DNA of 64,000 bases, taken from NCBI RefSeq assembly GCF_045066735.1, contig NZ_JBISHH010000009.1:62001-126000 (forward strand). The letters run 5' to 3'. Position 1 is the stretch's first letter, and each line of letters starts with the position of its first letter. The translations under genes were made by a program, and so were the position numbers. Below are positions 38,158-47,492 of the stretch, piece after piece. Source of the DNA: Algibacter sp045066735 (GTDB taxonomy: Bacteria; Bacteroidota; Bacteroidia; Flavobacteriales; Flavobacteriaceae). The notes beneath the pieces were generated by a model. The model did no database searches, had not been told where the DNA came from, and saw only the letters and a program-made list of their open reading frames with translations.

Positions 38158-39780
38158 TTATTTTTTGATTGTTTTTAGAAAAGCTTCCGCATAGCGTTTG
38201 CCTAATAACCTCTGACTTTCTGAATTGAAATGTACCGCATCGCCTTTATCAATAAAATCGGCTGTATTAATAACCGACATATATTTATCACCTTTGGCGT
38301 GCTCGTTTATAATAGCATTCATTTGTGACCATAACGCATCTTTTTTAGAATAACTACCAAGTTCACCAACCAAAATGGGTAATTTTTTATTTCCAACAGA
38401 TTTTCTAAAAGTCTTAAAAAGTGCTGTTAAATTATCATCATGCTTAGCGATTTTTTTTGAATTGGCATCACTCTCGCCTTGATGCCACAAAATGCCTTTT
38501 ACCTTACCGTACTTTTTAGCAAGCGCGACTTTTTCTTTGAAATTTGATAGTAATTTTACATCACGATGGTTAGCATCTCCGAGCCATTGACTTATCGAGC
38601 TTCCGCCTACAGCAGTTGGTATTAATAATACGGATGTGTTTTCTGGAATTTCTGCTAACAGATTTTTGGCAAAAGACAAACCACTATCTAAACCTCCCAT
38701 TTTAGGTTCGTAAAAATGAAGCGGCTCTTTAGCCAAAACAATGTCATTTTTCTTATTTATAGTCAGTACACGGCTCGATGTTATAGTATCTTGCGGTTCT
38801 TCATAACCACGACCAGCCATATTAGATTGTCCCGCCATTATAAAAACCCAAACATCTTTCTTTTTAGGAAGCGCTTTTGGTTTAACCTCAGCTTTCGGAA
38901 AATTATAAGTTCGGTCTAGCTTTTCTTTTTTGGCAGGTTTTGCCATGCTCTTTAACCATTTTCCGGCTAATTTTGGCCAGATTTCGGCAGCCACATTCCC
39001 TTTACGTAAACCATAGCCGTGTCCGCCGTCAGGATAAACATGCAACTCTACCGGTGTTTTATTATTACGCAAAGCTTGCCCCATAACAAAACTACTATTA
39101 CCAAAACGGTCGTCTGCCGTACCGAATATAAAAAACGGTGGTGTATTTTTATCTAAAGAAAAATCGGGATTTATTGTTTGATTTTCACCTTTATCCAAAT
39201 AAGCTGGATAAATAAGCATTGTAAAATTCGACTTGCTTGAAAATTCATCGATAGTATCTTTATGTTCGTAAAAACTAGTGCCCTCATTTGTTGAAGCTAA
39301 AGCAGACAGGTGACCTCCAGCTGAAAAACCAATAAGCCCAATTTTGTCGGTATCTAAGTTAAATTCCGAAGCTTTACTTCTCACCACTTTAATAGCACGT
39401 TGAATATCTTGAGCTGCTCCTTTTTGGTTTTTAGGAACTCGATATTGCAATACAAAAGCGGTGTAACCCAGGTTGTTTAGCCATTCGGCTACCTCATAAC
39501 CTTCTTTATCAATAGCCAAGATACTGTAACCGCCACCAGGGCAAACAATAATACCTGCCTGAGACCCATTGGAATGTTTTGGTTTAAACACAGTAAGCGT
39601 TGGGTTAGTAACATCCGTTAACCTAATAACATTATTACTCGTGTTATCCGTTTGCCTTGGTAATTGTTTTGGTCTCAACTCGTTGGGTACCTTATCTGGC
39701 CACAACGTAATGACGTCTTCCGTTTGAGCTGAAAGCAAACAAGTAAAAAAAAGACTAATAGTTAATAAAGCAAACTTCAT
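38158..39780 (-). CDS. Bifunctional esterase: alpha/beta-hydrolase fused to a CE6-like SGNH domain
   Basis: Exported 540-residue protein with two esterase domains. Residues about 25-280 form an alpha/beta-hydrolase of the BD-FAE/xylan-esterase type: CPGGGY oxyanion loop (80-85), nucleophile Ser153 in GFSAGG, Asp224 in GTADDRF, His254 in DGGHGYGL. After a Lys/Pro-rich linker (282-308), residues about 310-540 are an SGNH hydrolase: GQSNMAGRG with Ser319, WHQGESD, and a C-terminal DAVHF. GQSNMAGRG is typical of CE6 acetyl-xylan esterases. The pair would strip two kinds of acyl group or one from two positions. Both triads look intact. It lies 15 bases after the GH3 gene. Confidence 0.88.
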   Translation of the reverse strand: MKFALLTISLFFTCLLSAQTEDVITLWPDKVPNELRPKQLPRQTDNTSNNVIRLTDVTNPTLTVFKPKHSNGSQAGIIVCPGGGYSILAIDKEGYEVAEWLNNLGYTAFVLQYRVPKNQKGAAQDIQRAIKVVRSKASEFNLDTDKIGLIGFSAGGHLSALASTNEGTSFYEHKDTIDEFSSKSNFTMLIYPAYLDKGENQTINPDFSLDKNTPPFFIFGTADDRFGNSSFVMGQALRNNKTPVELHVYPDGGHGYGLRKGNVAAEIWPKLAGKWLKSMAKPAKKEKLDRTYNFPKAEVKPKALPKKKDVWVFIMAGQSNMAGRGYEEPQDTITSSRVLTINKKNDIVLAKEPLHFYEPKMGGLDSGLSFAKNLLAEIPENTSVLLIPTAVGGSSISQWLGDANHRDVKLLSNFKEKVALAKKYGKVKGILWHQGESDANSKKIAKHDDNLTALFKTFRKSVGNKKLPILVGELGSYSKKDALWSQMNAIINEHAKGDKYMSVINTADFIDKGDAVHFNSESQRLLGKRYAEAFLKTIKK

Positions 39781-39795
39781 AATGCAAAAAGGGTT

Positions 39796-42357
39796 TTATG
39801 GTTTTAAACGAAAACTTTTTTGTTGCTTAATGTCTTGAGACGATCCGCCAATCATAAATTGATATTCGCCACTTGCAAAAGCCCACTGTTTCGTTTTTAC
39901 ATCCCAAAATTGCAACTCTTTTTTCGAAACTTCAAATTCTATCTTAGTTGATTTTCCTTTAAGTAAAAATTCTCTTTTAAAACCGACTAATTTCTTCAAA
40001 GGTCTTTTAACAGAAGTGTTAGGTGCTTTGAAATATAATTGAGCCACCTCATCACCATCATAATCCCCAATATTTTCAATGGTTGTCGTGATTGTTAATG
40101 TGTCGTCTTTCTTTATTATCTCAATGCCTTTGTATTCAAATTCAGAATAACTTAAACCATAACCAAACGGATAAAGCGCTTCACCTTCAAAATACATATA
40201 AGTTCTACCGTTAGAAACCTCGTAATCGTCCATTGGAGGTAGATCTGCGATTGATTTATAAAAAGTAAACGGCAATCTTCCGGCAGGATTATAATCACCA
40301 AAAAGCACATCGGCAATGGCTTTTCCACCAGATTCTCCCGGATACCAAGCATCTACAATAGCAGGAATATTATCGTCCATCCAATTAATAGCCAAAGAAC
40401 TTCCTGCAACCAAAACAACTACAACATTCTTGTTTTCTGCATAAATCTCTTTTAAGTAATTAACCTGATCTTCGGGTAATTTTAAATCTGTACGATCTCG
40501 ACCTTCCTTTTCTATTGACTTATTAATTCCCATAACAGCAATCACATAATCACTTGCTCGGGCAATGGCTTTATCTTCCGCATATAAATCATCGGTTAAA
40601 GTTGGGACTTCCCATAATAACTGACAAATAGCGTCGCCGCCATTATCAAAATACTCTAATTTAATAGCGTATTTTTCACCAGCTTCCATCGTTATTTCAA
40701 CTTGATCGGTAGTCATTCCGCGATTATGCCATTCGTCTACGACAAGTTTATTGTTTAGCCACAGTCGAACACCATCATCCGAATTAACACCAATTTTATA
40801 AGTTCCCGAAAAATTAGGCGTTATGTAGCCCGTCCATCTTATTGATTTATGTCTGTAATTAGTATACGGATCTGGTGGATTGTTTACAGGATCGAAATTC
40901 ACCACCTTATCTACGCGAGTTTGCGGTGTACCTTCTAGAAACTTATCATCATAATATTCTCCGTATAAGCCAGTTTCATCATTATGATCATTACGTAAGT
41001 TTTCAGCCTCAATAATGTTTAAATTTCTAGCGGCCGTTTTCCATTTCACATAAGTAACTTCAGCTCTATCTCCAACCTTTTCGATTATCCCTTCCAATGG
41101 AGAAATGGGTTTAATAACCGGTAACCCACTGTAATCTCCAAAAACAACCTGATTGGCATTGAAACCAACCACCGCTATTTTTTTAATAGCATTAAGATCT
41201 AAAGGCAAAATGTTATTCTCATTTTTAAGAAGCACCATAGATTCTCTTGAAGCTTCTAAAGCTAAATCTTGATGCTTTTTTGAACCAATAACATCTGGTG
41301 ATATTTTGGTATACGGATTGTTTTCTGTACTATCGAAAACCCCTAATTTGAAGCGTGCGGTTAACACTCTAACCGTTGCTTTATCAATATTCTCTTCGGA
41401 AACTAAACCTTTTTTATAAGCCGAAAGTAAATGTTTTGCATAAATATCATTACCGCACTCGAGGTCTAACCCCGCTTCTATTGCTGCTTTTGCTGCGAGC
41501 TCTTTAGTATCTACATATTTGTGCGATTTCACTAAATACGTTGGTGCTCCACAATCACTTACCACATAACCTTTAAAACCCCATTCGTCTCTTAAAACCG
41601 TATTTAGCAACCAATTGTTTGCTGTACTTGGCACACCATTAATAGCGTTGTAAGCACTCATTATAGACTGTGCATTGCCTTCTTGAACGGTTGCGTTGTA
41701 AGCTGGGAAATAATATTCTCGCAGTGCTCTTTCAGAAACATTAGCATTGTAAGCAAACCGATTATCTTCTTGATTATTGGCTACAAAATGCTTGGGCGTA
41801 GACACTACTTTTAAATAGTTCTCGTCGTTTCCCTGTAATCCTTTTACAAAAGCAACACCTATTTTACTGGTTAAATAAGGATCTTCACCATAAGTTTCAG
41901 GTGTTCTTCCCCAACGCGGATCTCGCGCCATATTAATAGTAGGCGACCAAAAGGTTAGTAAATCGCTATACACATTTTTTTGATCTTTACCTTGGTTGTA
42001 GAAGTTCCATTTTGCTCGGGCTTCATCTGAAATAGCTGAAGACACGTTATAAATTAAATCGGAATTCCAAGTCGCCGCTAAAGCTACAGCTTGAGGAAAC
42101 ACGGTAAATCGACCACCTTTTACAACACCATGTAAAGCTTCGTTACCGTGATAATATTTTTCGACATCTAAACGCGGAATCGCTTCTGCTGTAGACACTA
42201 GCATCGATACTTTTTCTTCAACAGTTAATCGTTCCAATAAATCTTGAACACGCATTTCAATCGGTAAGTCTTGATTTTGAAACGTATATTTAGTTTGGCC
42301 AAAACCTAGAATAGGCATGACAGACAAAACAAATATGATAACTCTTTTTAATACCAT
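39796..42357 (-). CDS. GH3 beta-glycosidase with PA14 insertion
   Basis: Exported 853-residue GH3 enzyme. The N-terminal TIM barrel shows YHGNEALHGV, FWSPTINMARDPRWGR, TPKHFVANNQE and the nucleophile Asp268 in VVSDCGAP. The second domain is interrupted at about residues 463-590 by a PA14 module (GLYGEYYDDKFLEG, IGVNSDDGVRLWLNN). After it come EKEGRDRTDLKLPEDQ, WYPGESGGKAIADVLFGDYNPAGRLPFTF and a fibronectin-III-like end. The YHGNEALHG and SDCGA pattern is nearer to beta-xylosidase/beta-glucosidase GH3s than to N-acetylglucosaminidases. PA14 modules in GH3 often shape the +1 subsite. Substrate beta-xyloside or beta-glucoside is uncertain. It lies 28 bases after the first GH29. Confidence 0.93.
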   Translation of the reverse strand: MVLKRVIIFVLSVMPILGFGQTKYTFQNQDLPIEMRVQDLLERLTVEEKVSMLVSTAEAIPRLDVEKYYHGNEALHGVVKGGRFTVFPQAVALAATWNSDLIYNVSSAISDEARAKWNFYNQGKDQKNVYSDLLTFWSPTINMARDPRWGRTPETYGEDPYLTSKIGVAFVKGLQGNDENYLKVVSTPKHFVANNQEDNRFAYNANVSERALREYYFPAYNATVQEGNAQSIMSAYNAINGVPSTANNWLLNTVLRDEWGFKGYVVSDCGAPTYLVKSHKYVDTKELAAKAAIEAGLDLECGNDIYAKHLLSAYKKGLVSEENIDKATVRVLTARFKLGVFDSTENNPYTKISPDVIGSKKHQDLALEASRESMVLLKNENNILPLDLNAIKKIAVVGFNANQVVFGDYSGLPVIKPISPLEGIIEKVGDRAEVTYVKWKTAARNLNIIEAENLRNDHNDETGLYGEYYDDKFLEGTPQTRVDKVVNFDPVNNPPDPYTNYRHKSIRWTGYITPNFSGTYKIGVNSDDGVRLWLNNKLVVDEWHNRGMTTDQVEITMEAGEKYAIKLEYFDNGGDAICQLLWEVPTLTDDLYAEDKAIARASDYVIAVMGINKSIEKEGRDRTDLKLPEDQVNYLKEIYAENKNVVVVLVAGSSLAINWMDDNIPAIVDAWYPGESGGKAIADVLFGDYNPAGRLPFTFYKSIADLPPMDDYEVSNGRTYMYFEGEALYPFGYGLSYSEFEYKGIEIIKKDDTLTITTTIENIGDYDGDEVAQLYFKAPNTSVKRPLKKLVGFKREFLLKGKSTKIEFEVSKKELQFWDVKTKQWAFASGEYQFMIGGSSQDIKQQKSFRLKP

Positions 42358-42385
42358 TTAAAAATCGAGATTCTGTGAATGATTA

Positions 42386-43804
42386 TTATTTTAACTCAAT
42401 TTTAAATCCTGTAATAGGAATTTCTGTAGCAGTATAAACCGGAACTTTAATGGTTAAACCCGTCTTAGTTTGCTTCCATTTTACTTTATCTGTAGTATTT
42501 AATCGTGTTATCGACTTTATCTTATCGCCGTTCTCCAAAGCCAATGCTTTTATAACAATTTCCTTATCGGTAACACTGCAAACGTAAGCATAAACAGCTC
42601 CGTATTTTGAAGTAAACCTAACTTCAGGAAAAATAACTTTAGATGTGCCATCGTGTTCGTTATCTTTCATAGTGTTTTTTTCTTCAGAAAACTTAACCTT
42701 TCCGTTCTCTTTTGGTGTAGCAACAAGACGCTCCCCTTGTACCCTCCATGGTTTAGAACCGTAGATTCCTTCTGAATTTTGCTTGATCCATATTCCCATT
42801 TCTGCCAATCGTGCTTGAGCTAAATCTGTGATTTCACCCTTAGCCGTTGGTCCGTTATTCAGTAATAAATTTCCGCCTTTACTTACTATTTCTAGTAACT
42901 GACGTGTCATTAATTCTGAAGGTTTATAAATAGTATCGTACTCAATATAACCCCAGTTTTTCCCCATAGTAATACAAGCTTCCCAAGGTTCCACTTCTAA
43001 ACCTTCGACAATTTCTTGCTCCTTAACTTTATAATCACCAAAACCATGTTTAATACGGCTATTTATAATACATTCCGGCTGAAGTTCAAGAATCAATTCT
43101 CTTAATTCTTTGCTTTCCTCTGGGCTAATTAATTCTGGTGTATCAAACCAAATCACATCAATTTTACCGTATTGAGTTAGCAACTCCTTTATTTGTGGCT
43201 TCACCTTTCTTTCAAAATAACGGCTATATACTTTTATATCTTCATCTGGATAATCTACCAAATTACTTCTACCACCTTTAAAAGGCCAATCGGTAGCCAC
43301 ATCTGGATCTTCCCAATCACGACCCAATGAGTAATAAAACCCAAATTTCATATCGTGTTTATGGCAAGCCGCAACGAGTTCCGTCATAGGATCTTTAGCG
43401 TAAGGTGTTCTGGTTTTTATATTATAATCGTTGGATGGTGAATCGAACATGGCGAAACCATCATGATGTTTTGACGTGATGATAATATATTTCATTCCTG
43501 CCGCTTTAGCAGTAAGCACCCATTTTTCGGCATCGTAATTAACCGGATTAAAATCGTCTGCTATAGTTGCATATTCTTTTAAAGATATTTTTTCATGAAT
43601 CATGAAATGCTCATTCCCTTTTGCCACATGCCCTTTCCAGTATCCAGCCGTTTGAGAATACAAACCCCAATGCATAAACATACCAAATTTGGCATCTTTC
43701 CACCACTCCATTTTATCAGGCGACTGCGCAAAAGCATTCGTCATAAAAACAAGTAAAAAACCTAAACTGTAATAAAAATTTCTTCGGAATGTGTTCTGCT
43801 TCAT
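42386..43804 (-). CDS. GH29 alpha-L-fucosidase
   Basis: Exported enzyme of 472 residues. A signal peptide ends near NAFAQ, followed by WWKDAKFGMFMHWGLYS, SKHHDGFAMF (112-120) and the nucleophile Asp221 in IDVIWFDTPE. NLLLNNGPTAKGEI closes the barrel, and a beta-sandwich C-terminal domain follows. GH29 enzymes release alpha-linked L-fucose with retention. The general acid cannot be assigned from motif alone. It is 28 bases upstream of the GH3 gene and 35 bases downstream of a second GH29, suggesting two different fucosyl linkages in the target. Confidence 0.95.
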   Translation of the reverse strand: MKQNTFRRNFYYSLGFLLVFMTNAFAQSPDKMEWWKDAKFGMFMHWGLYSQTAGYWKGHVAKGNEHFMIHEKISLKEYATIADDFNPVNYDAEKWVLTAKAAGMKYIIITSKHHDGFAMFDSPSNDYNIKTRTPYAKDPMTELVAACHKHDMKFGFYYSLGRDWEDPDVATDWPFKGGRSNLVDYPDEDIKVYSRYFERKVKPQIKELLTQYGKIDVIWFDTPELISPEESKELRELILELQPECIINSRIKHGFGDYKVKEQEIVEGLEVEPWEACITMGKNWGYIEYDTIYKPSELMTRQLLEIVSKGGNLLLNNGPTAKGEITDLAQARLAEMGIWIKQNSEGIYGSKPWRVQGERLVATPKENGKVKFSEEKNTMKDNEHDGTSKVIFPEVRFTSKYGAVYAYVCSVTDKEIVIKALALENGDKIKSITRLNTTDKVKWKQTKTGLTIKVPVYTATEIPITGFKIELK

Positions 43805-43839
43805 TTTATCTAATTTGAATATTTTCTAACAATAAACGT

Positions 43840-45141
43840 TTACTTGGTAATAAATTCTATGTTGGTTAACTTCACCACCACTGGGTTTGGCCAAACTTTA
43901 TCGTTGTAAAGTCTTTGCGCTCTACTTATAGATATTTCAAGTAAATCTTCATGTTGAATAAATCGAGACGTTGGTGTGTTTTCTGGCCAATACTCCACAA
44001 CTAAATCACTTTGTCCAAGTACGGAAATTGTAGTGTTTTCAGTGGATCGCATATTTTTCAAAAGGAAGTTTCGTCTAAAGCCTTTAAACCAGTTTTCTTG
44101 CCCTGTGATAAAAACATAAGCGGTGTTATCCTCTTTACCTTTTGTAAACCACATATCGCCATCTTTAACAATGGTTGGCACGGTTCTCACATTTTTCACG
44201 CCTTCTTCATTAATATACATCCATAACGCAATTTCTCGCAAACGCTCTTCTTGCTCTATCGGAATTTCTCCGTTAGGTTTCGGACCTATATTCATTAAAA
44301 AATTACCGCCTTTTGCTCGAATTTCAATCAGTTTTTCGATTAACTCAGAGCCATCTTTATAATCTTCATTCGTAGGTTTGTATTGCCATTGCGTACCCAT
44401 TGTCATGCAAGTTTCCCATGGTCCTGGCATGGCGCCTCCTGGAATTTTTTGTTCTGGTGTATTCATCTCACCGCGAGTGACTACAATATCTGGTGCGATT
44501 TCATGAACATATTGCGCCATAGGCTTCGCCTGAAAGGCATCGAAAAACATCACATCTATAGGGCCGTAATTATCAATAATCTCTTTAACCTGAGTTTTAT
44601 CGTATTCAAAAAGTTCTTTATTGGCAGTTACTTGTGTCATTGCGCCTTTTCGAGAAATTAAATGCCCTTGTTTATGGATAAAACTAAAATCTTCTGGAGA
44701 AAAATAAATCCCAACTTTTAAATCGAATTTATGTAATGCTTTTACTAATTGACCAACAATATCCTTTCCGTAAGGCGTATTCATGATATTGAAATCGGTA
44801 GTTTTAGTATCCCACATACAAAAACCATTATGGTGCTTTGCTGTAAACACAACATACTCGGCTCCTGCTACTTTAAACAAACGCGCCCATTCTTCAGCAT
44901 CAAATTTATTGGGATAAAATGTTTTAGGAAGCTCGTTAAAATATTTATTTACGTAATCGTTTGAAGCCCCAACTAACGAATGACTTATAACACTCCCTAA
45001 TTGAGAATCCATGCTCCAATGCACAAATATACCAAAGCCCATATCCATGAAATCTTCATTAAGTTCGGGCTTGTTTTTAAGTTGCGAAAAGGCTGAAAAC
45101 GTTGTTAGTAAAATGAGTAGTATAGAAAATTTCAACTTCAT
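43840..45141 (-). CDS. Second GH29 alpha-L-fucosidase
   Basis: Exported 433-residue GH29 protein, about one-third identical by eye to its neighbour. It has GFGIFVHWSMDSQ, TAKHHNGFCMW (the first GH29 has HHDGF), and nucleophile Asp201 in IDVMFFDAFQ. NFLMNIGPKPNGEI closes the barrel and a shorter beta-sandwich follows. The change of Asp to Asn in the HHDGF motif and the divergent acceptor region argue for another linkage or subfamily rather than a recent duplication. It is 14 bases downstream of the GH92 gene. Confidence 0.92.
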   Translation of the reverse strand: MKLKFSILLILLTTFSAFSQLKNKPELNEDFMDMGFGIFVHWSMDSQLGSVISHSLVGASNDYVNKYFNELPKTFYPNKFDAEEWARLFKVAGAEYVVFTAKHHNGFCMWDTKTTDFNIMNTPYGKDIVGQLVKALHKFDLKVGIYFSPEDFSFIHKQGHLISRKGAMTQVTANKELFEYDKTQVKEIIDNYGPIDVMFFDAFQAKPMAQYVHEIAPDIVVTRGEMNTPEQKIPGGAMPGPWETCMTMGTQWQYKPTNEDYKDGSELIEKLIEIRAKGGNFLMNIGPKPNGEIPIEQEERLREIALWMYINEEGVKNVRTVPTIVKDGDMWFTKGKEDNTAYVFITGQENWFKGFRRNFLLKNMRSTENTTISVLGQSDLVVEYWPENTPTSRFIQHEDLLEISISRAQRLYNDKVWPNPVVVKLTNIEFITK

Positions 45142-45155
45142 AATTATAAATATTA

Positions 45156-47480
45156 TTATTTAGAAACGTTAGACATTTCTAATATTAATTCGCCACCGTT
45201 TAATAGGTCTTGATGAGAAATACTATAATTTTCAATTGGCTTATTATTTAAACTCACTTTACTAACATAAACATTGGCATCACCATTATTATGTGCTTTT
45301 ATGCTGAATGTTTTATTTGAATAATAATCTGGATTTAATTTGATAGTAACCTCGTCGAATATAGGGCTTCCTATTTGATATTCAGGGTTGGTTTCCGTCC
45401 CTCCATTCATTTGAAATAATCCAATTTTCATAAGTACAGAAAGGCTTCCCATTAGACCTTGATCTTCATCACCATTAAAACCTGTAGCTGGAGACAAGCC
45501 CGAAAAAGCTTTATTAATAACGGCACGAGACCAGTATTGAGACAAATCATTTCGTCCTAATTTATTAAATACAAAAGCAGTTTGCATTGATGGCTGATTA
45601 CCATAATTCACAGGAATTCGGCTGTATTCTGGATGCAACTCTTGCGCATGTGAATTACCTGCGGTAAACCCAAGTTCTTCCGCCGTTTTAAACTGAGTGT
45701 TTAATTTTTCTACTGCTTTATCTGTTCCGCCCATTAAGTTTGCCAAACCTTGTAAATCGTGAGGTACAAACCATGTAGATTGTGCGCCGTTAGATTCTAT
45801 AAAACCATGTTCTGGTTGATAAGGATCGAAGTTTTCTTTCCATACACCTGCTAGGTTTTTAGGACGCATCCAAGTTGATTCAGTGTCAAACACATTTTTA
45901 TAATTATTAGATCGTTTTATAAAATAATTATAATCGTCTCTATATTTTAATTTCTTAGCCAATTGAGCCAAAGTCCAATCTTGATACGCGTATTCCATAG
46001 TCATACTGGCACCATCTTGATGCCCACCAAACTTCCCTTCCGGAATTGGGTATGGCACATAACCGTTTTCTATATAATATTTTAAACCTCCACCTAGATT
46101 GGTATCATGCTCGTAACCTGCTTTACCCATAATACCATTAAGCATATGGTTCTTTTTTAAAGCCTGATAAATGCCTTCTACATCTTCGGTAATTATTCCT
46201 TTTTGAATAGCACTTACCATAAACGGTGTAGATGATGCTCCCGTCATCACGTAAGTGTAATTTCCTCCCGAAGGTCCACGTGGCACTAAACCTCCATCTT
46301 TATAATATTGCATTAATGAATGTGCAAAATCGGCCATGATTTCAGGGTACGCCATTCCCCAAAGTGTATTAATAGTCCATTGTGCTCCCCAAAACGAATC
46401 GGAATTAAAATGATTAAATTTCGGCTCCCCATTTTTATCTAAAGGCAATTGACCAATTCTAAATTCCGCTCCCGTATTATCAGGGTAAGCACCGTTTATA
46501 TCGTTTATAATTCTTCGACCTTGAAGTGCGTGCCATAGATCGGTATAAAAACGGCTTTGAGCTTGTTTGGTGTTTCCTTTTACATCAATTCGTCCTAACA
46601 AATCATTCCATTCATCTTTAGAATCTTCTACAACCTCATCGAAATCCCAACTTGGCAATTCTTTACTGATATTAATATTCGCATTTTCCACGGAAGTGTA
46701 TGAAACCCCGACTTTCATCAACACTTCTTTATTCGTTTCTTTTAGGCTAACCAAGTAATTACCTGTTTCATCATCTTTTTCTAAAGTATCAATTTCAGAA
46801 TTTAACTTCACTTTAAAATAAACAGTTAACGGTTTTGGACGCCTGTGAGTTGCATCCATAACCAATTTCCCCGAAAGTTCTTTTGCACTATTCTGTTCTA
46901 AGAAGCCTTCTGAGTTATTACACGGTCCTAAAAAAGTGTTTAAATTAAAAAGAATAGAAGCTTTTTTATTTTCTGGATATATATATTGATGAAGACCAAC
47001 ACGTTTTGTACTCGTAAGTTCTGTTTTTATGTTATAACGCTCTAATTCTAAACTATGAAAACCTGGTGTTATTTGCTCTTTGTCGTGATTGAATTTTGAA
47101 TAAAAATCTTTAAAAATATTGCTTTTATTTTCTTCGGAAATGGTAACGGGCATAACAGAAACACCAGACATTTGCCATGCATGGATATGGCTAAACCCTT
47201 TAATAGTATCTGTTTTAAAACGATAACCACTACCCCAAGCACCACCAATTTGTGTGTCGGGACTTAAATTAACCATACCAAACGGGCGATTTGCAGACGA
47301 AAAGAAAAACCACCTAGAATTTTCGGTATCTAATAGCGGGTATACTTTTTCGGTGTAGTCTACAGTAGATTCCGTATTTGTTTTTAAATCCTGATTTACC
47401 TCATGTTTACAAGAAAACATGGCAACACATACAACACTTAAAATGTAAAATCTGTTCTTTATGAGGGGATATAACTTCAT
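45156..47480 (-). CDS. GH92 alpha-mannosidase lipoprotein
   Basis: Calcium-dependent inverting exo-alpha-mannosidase family. Lipobox Cys24 (VAMFSC). The N-terminal beta-sandwich (about residues 40-270) opens with VYPLLDTENSRWFFFSSANRPFG and includes GSGYRFKTDTIKGFSHIHAW. The helical toroid catalytic domain (about 290-765) shows TDLWHALQGRR, FWGAQWTINTLWG, GPSGGNYTYVMTGASSTPF, YPIPEGKFGGHQDGASMTMEYAYQDW and GFNGDEDQGLMG, all GH92 blocks. The linkage (alpha-1,2, 1,3, 1,4 or 1,6) cannot be told. With manA in the window, released mannose would be metabolised. It lies 12 bases downstream of the GH115-like gene. Confidence 0.95.
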   Translation of the reverse strand: MKLYPLIKNRFYILSVVCVAMFSCKHEVNQDLKTNTESTVDYTEKVYPLLDTENSRWFFFSSANRPFGMVNLSPDTQIGGAWGSGYRFKTDTIKGFSHIHAWQMSGVSVMPVTISEENKSNIFKDFYSKFNHDKEQITPGFHSLELERYNIKTELTSTKRVGLHQYIYPENKKASILFNLNTFLGPCNNSEGFLEQNSAKELSGKLVMDATHRRPKPLTVYFKVKLNSEIDTLEKDDETGNYLVSLKETNKEVLMKVGVSYTSVENANINISKELPSWDFDEVVEDSKDEWNDLLGRIDVKGNTKQAQSRFYTDLWHALQGRRIINDINGAYPDNTGAEFRIGQLPLDKNGEPKFNHFNSDSFWGAQWTINTLWGMAYPEIMADFAHSLMQYYKDGGLVPRGPSGGNYTYVMTGASSTPFMVSAIQKGIITEDVEGIYQALKKNHMLNGIMGKAGYEHDTNLGGGLKYYIENGYVPYPIPEGKFGGHQDGASMTMEYAYQDWTLAQLAKKLKYRDDYNYFIKRSNNYKNVFDTESTWMRPKNLAGVWKENFDPYQPEHGFIESNGAQSTWFVPHDLQGLANLMGGTDKAVEKLNTQFKTAEELGFTAGNSHAQELHPEYSRIPVNYGNQPSMQTAFVFNKLGRNDLSQYWSRAVINKAFSGLSPATGFNGDEDQGLMGSLSVLMKIGLFQMNGGTETNPEYQIGSPIFDEVTIKLNPDYYSNKTFSIKAHNNGDANVYVSKVSLNNKPIENYSISHQDLLNGGELILEMSNVSK

Positions 47481-47492
47481 TATTATAGGTTT

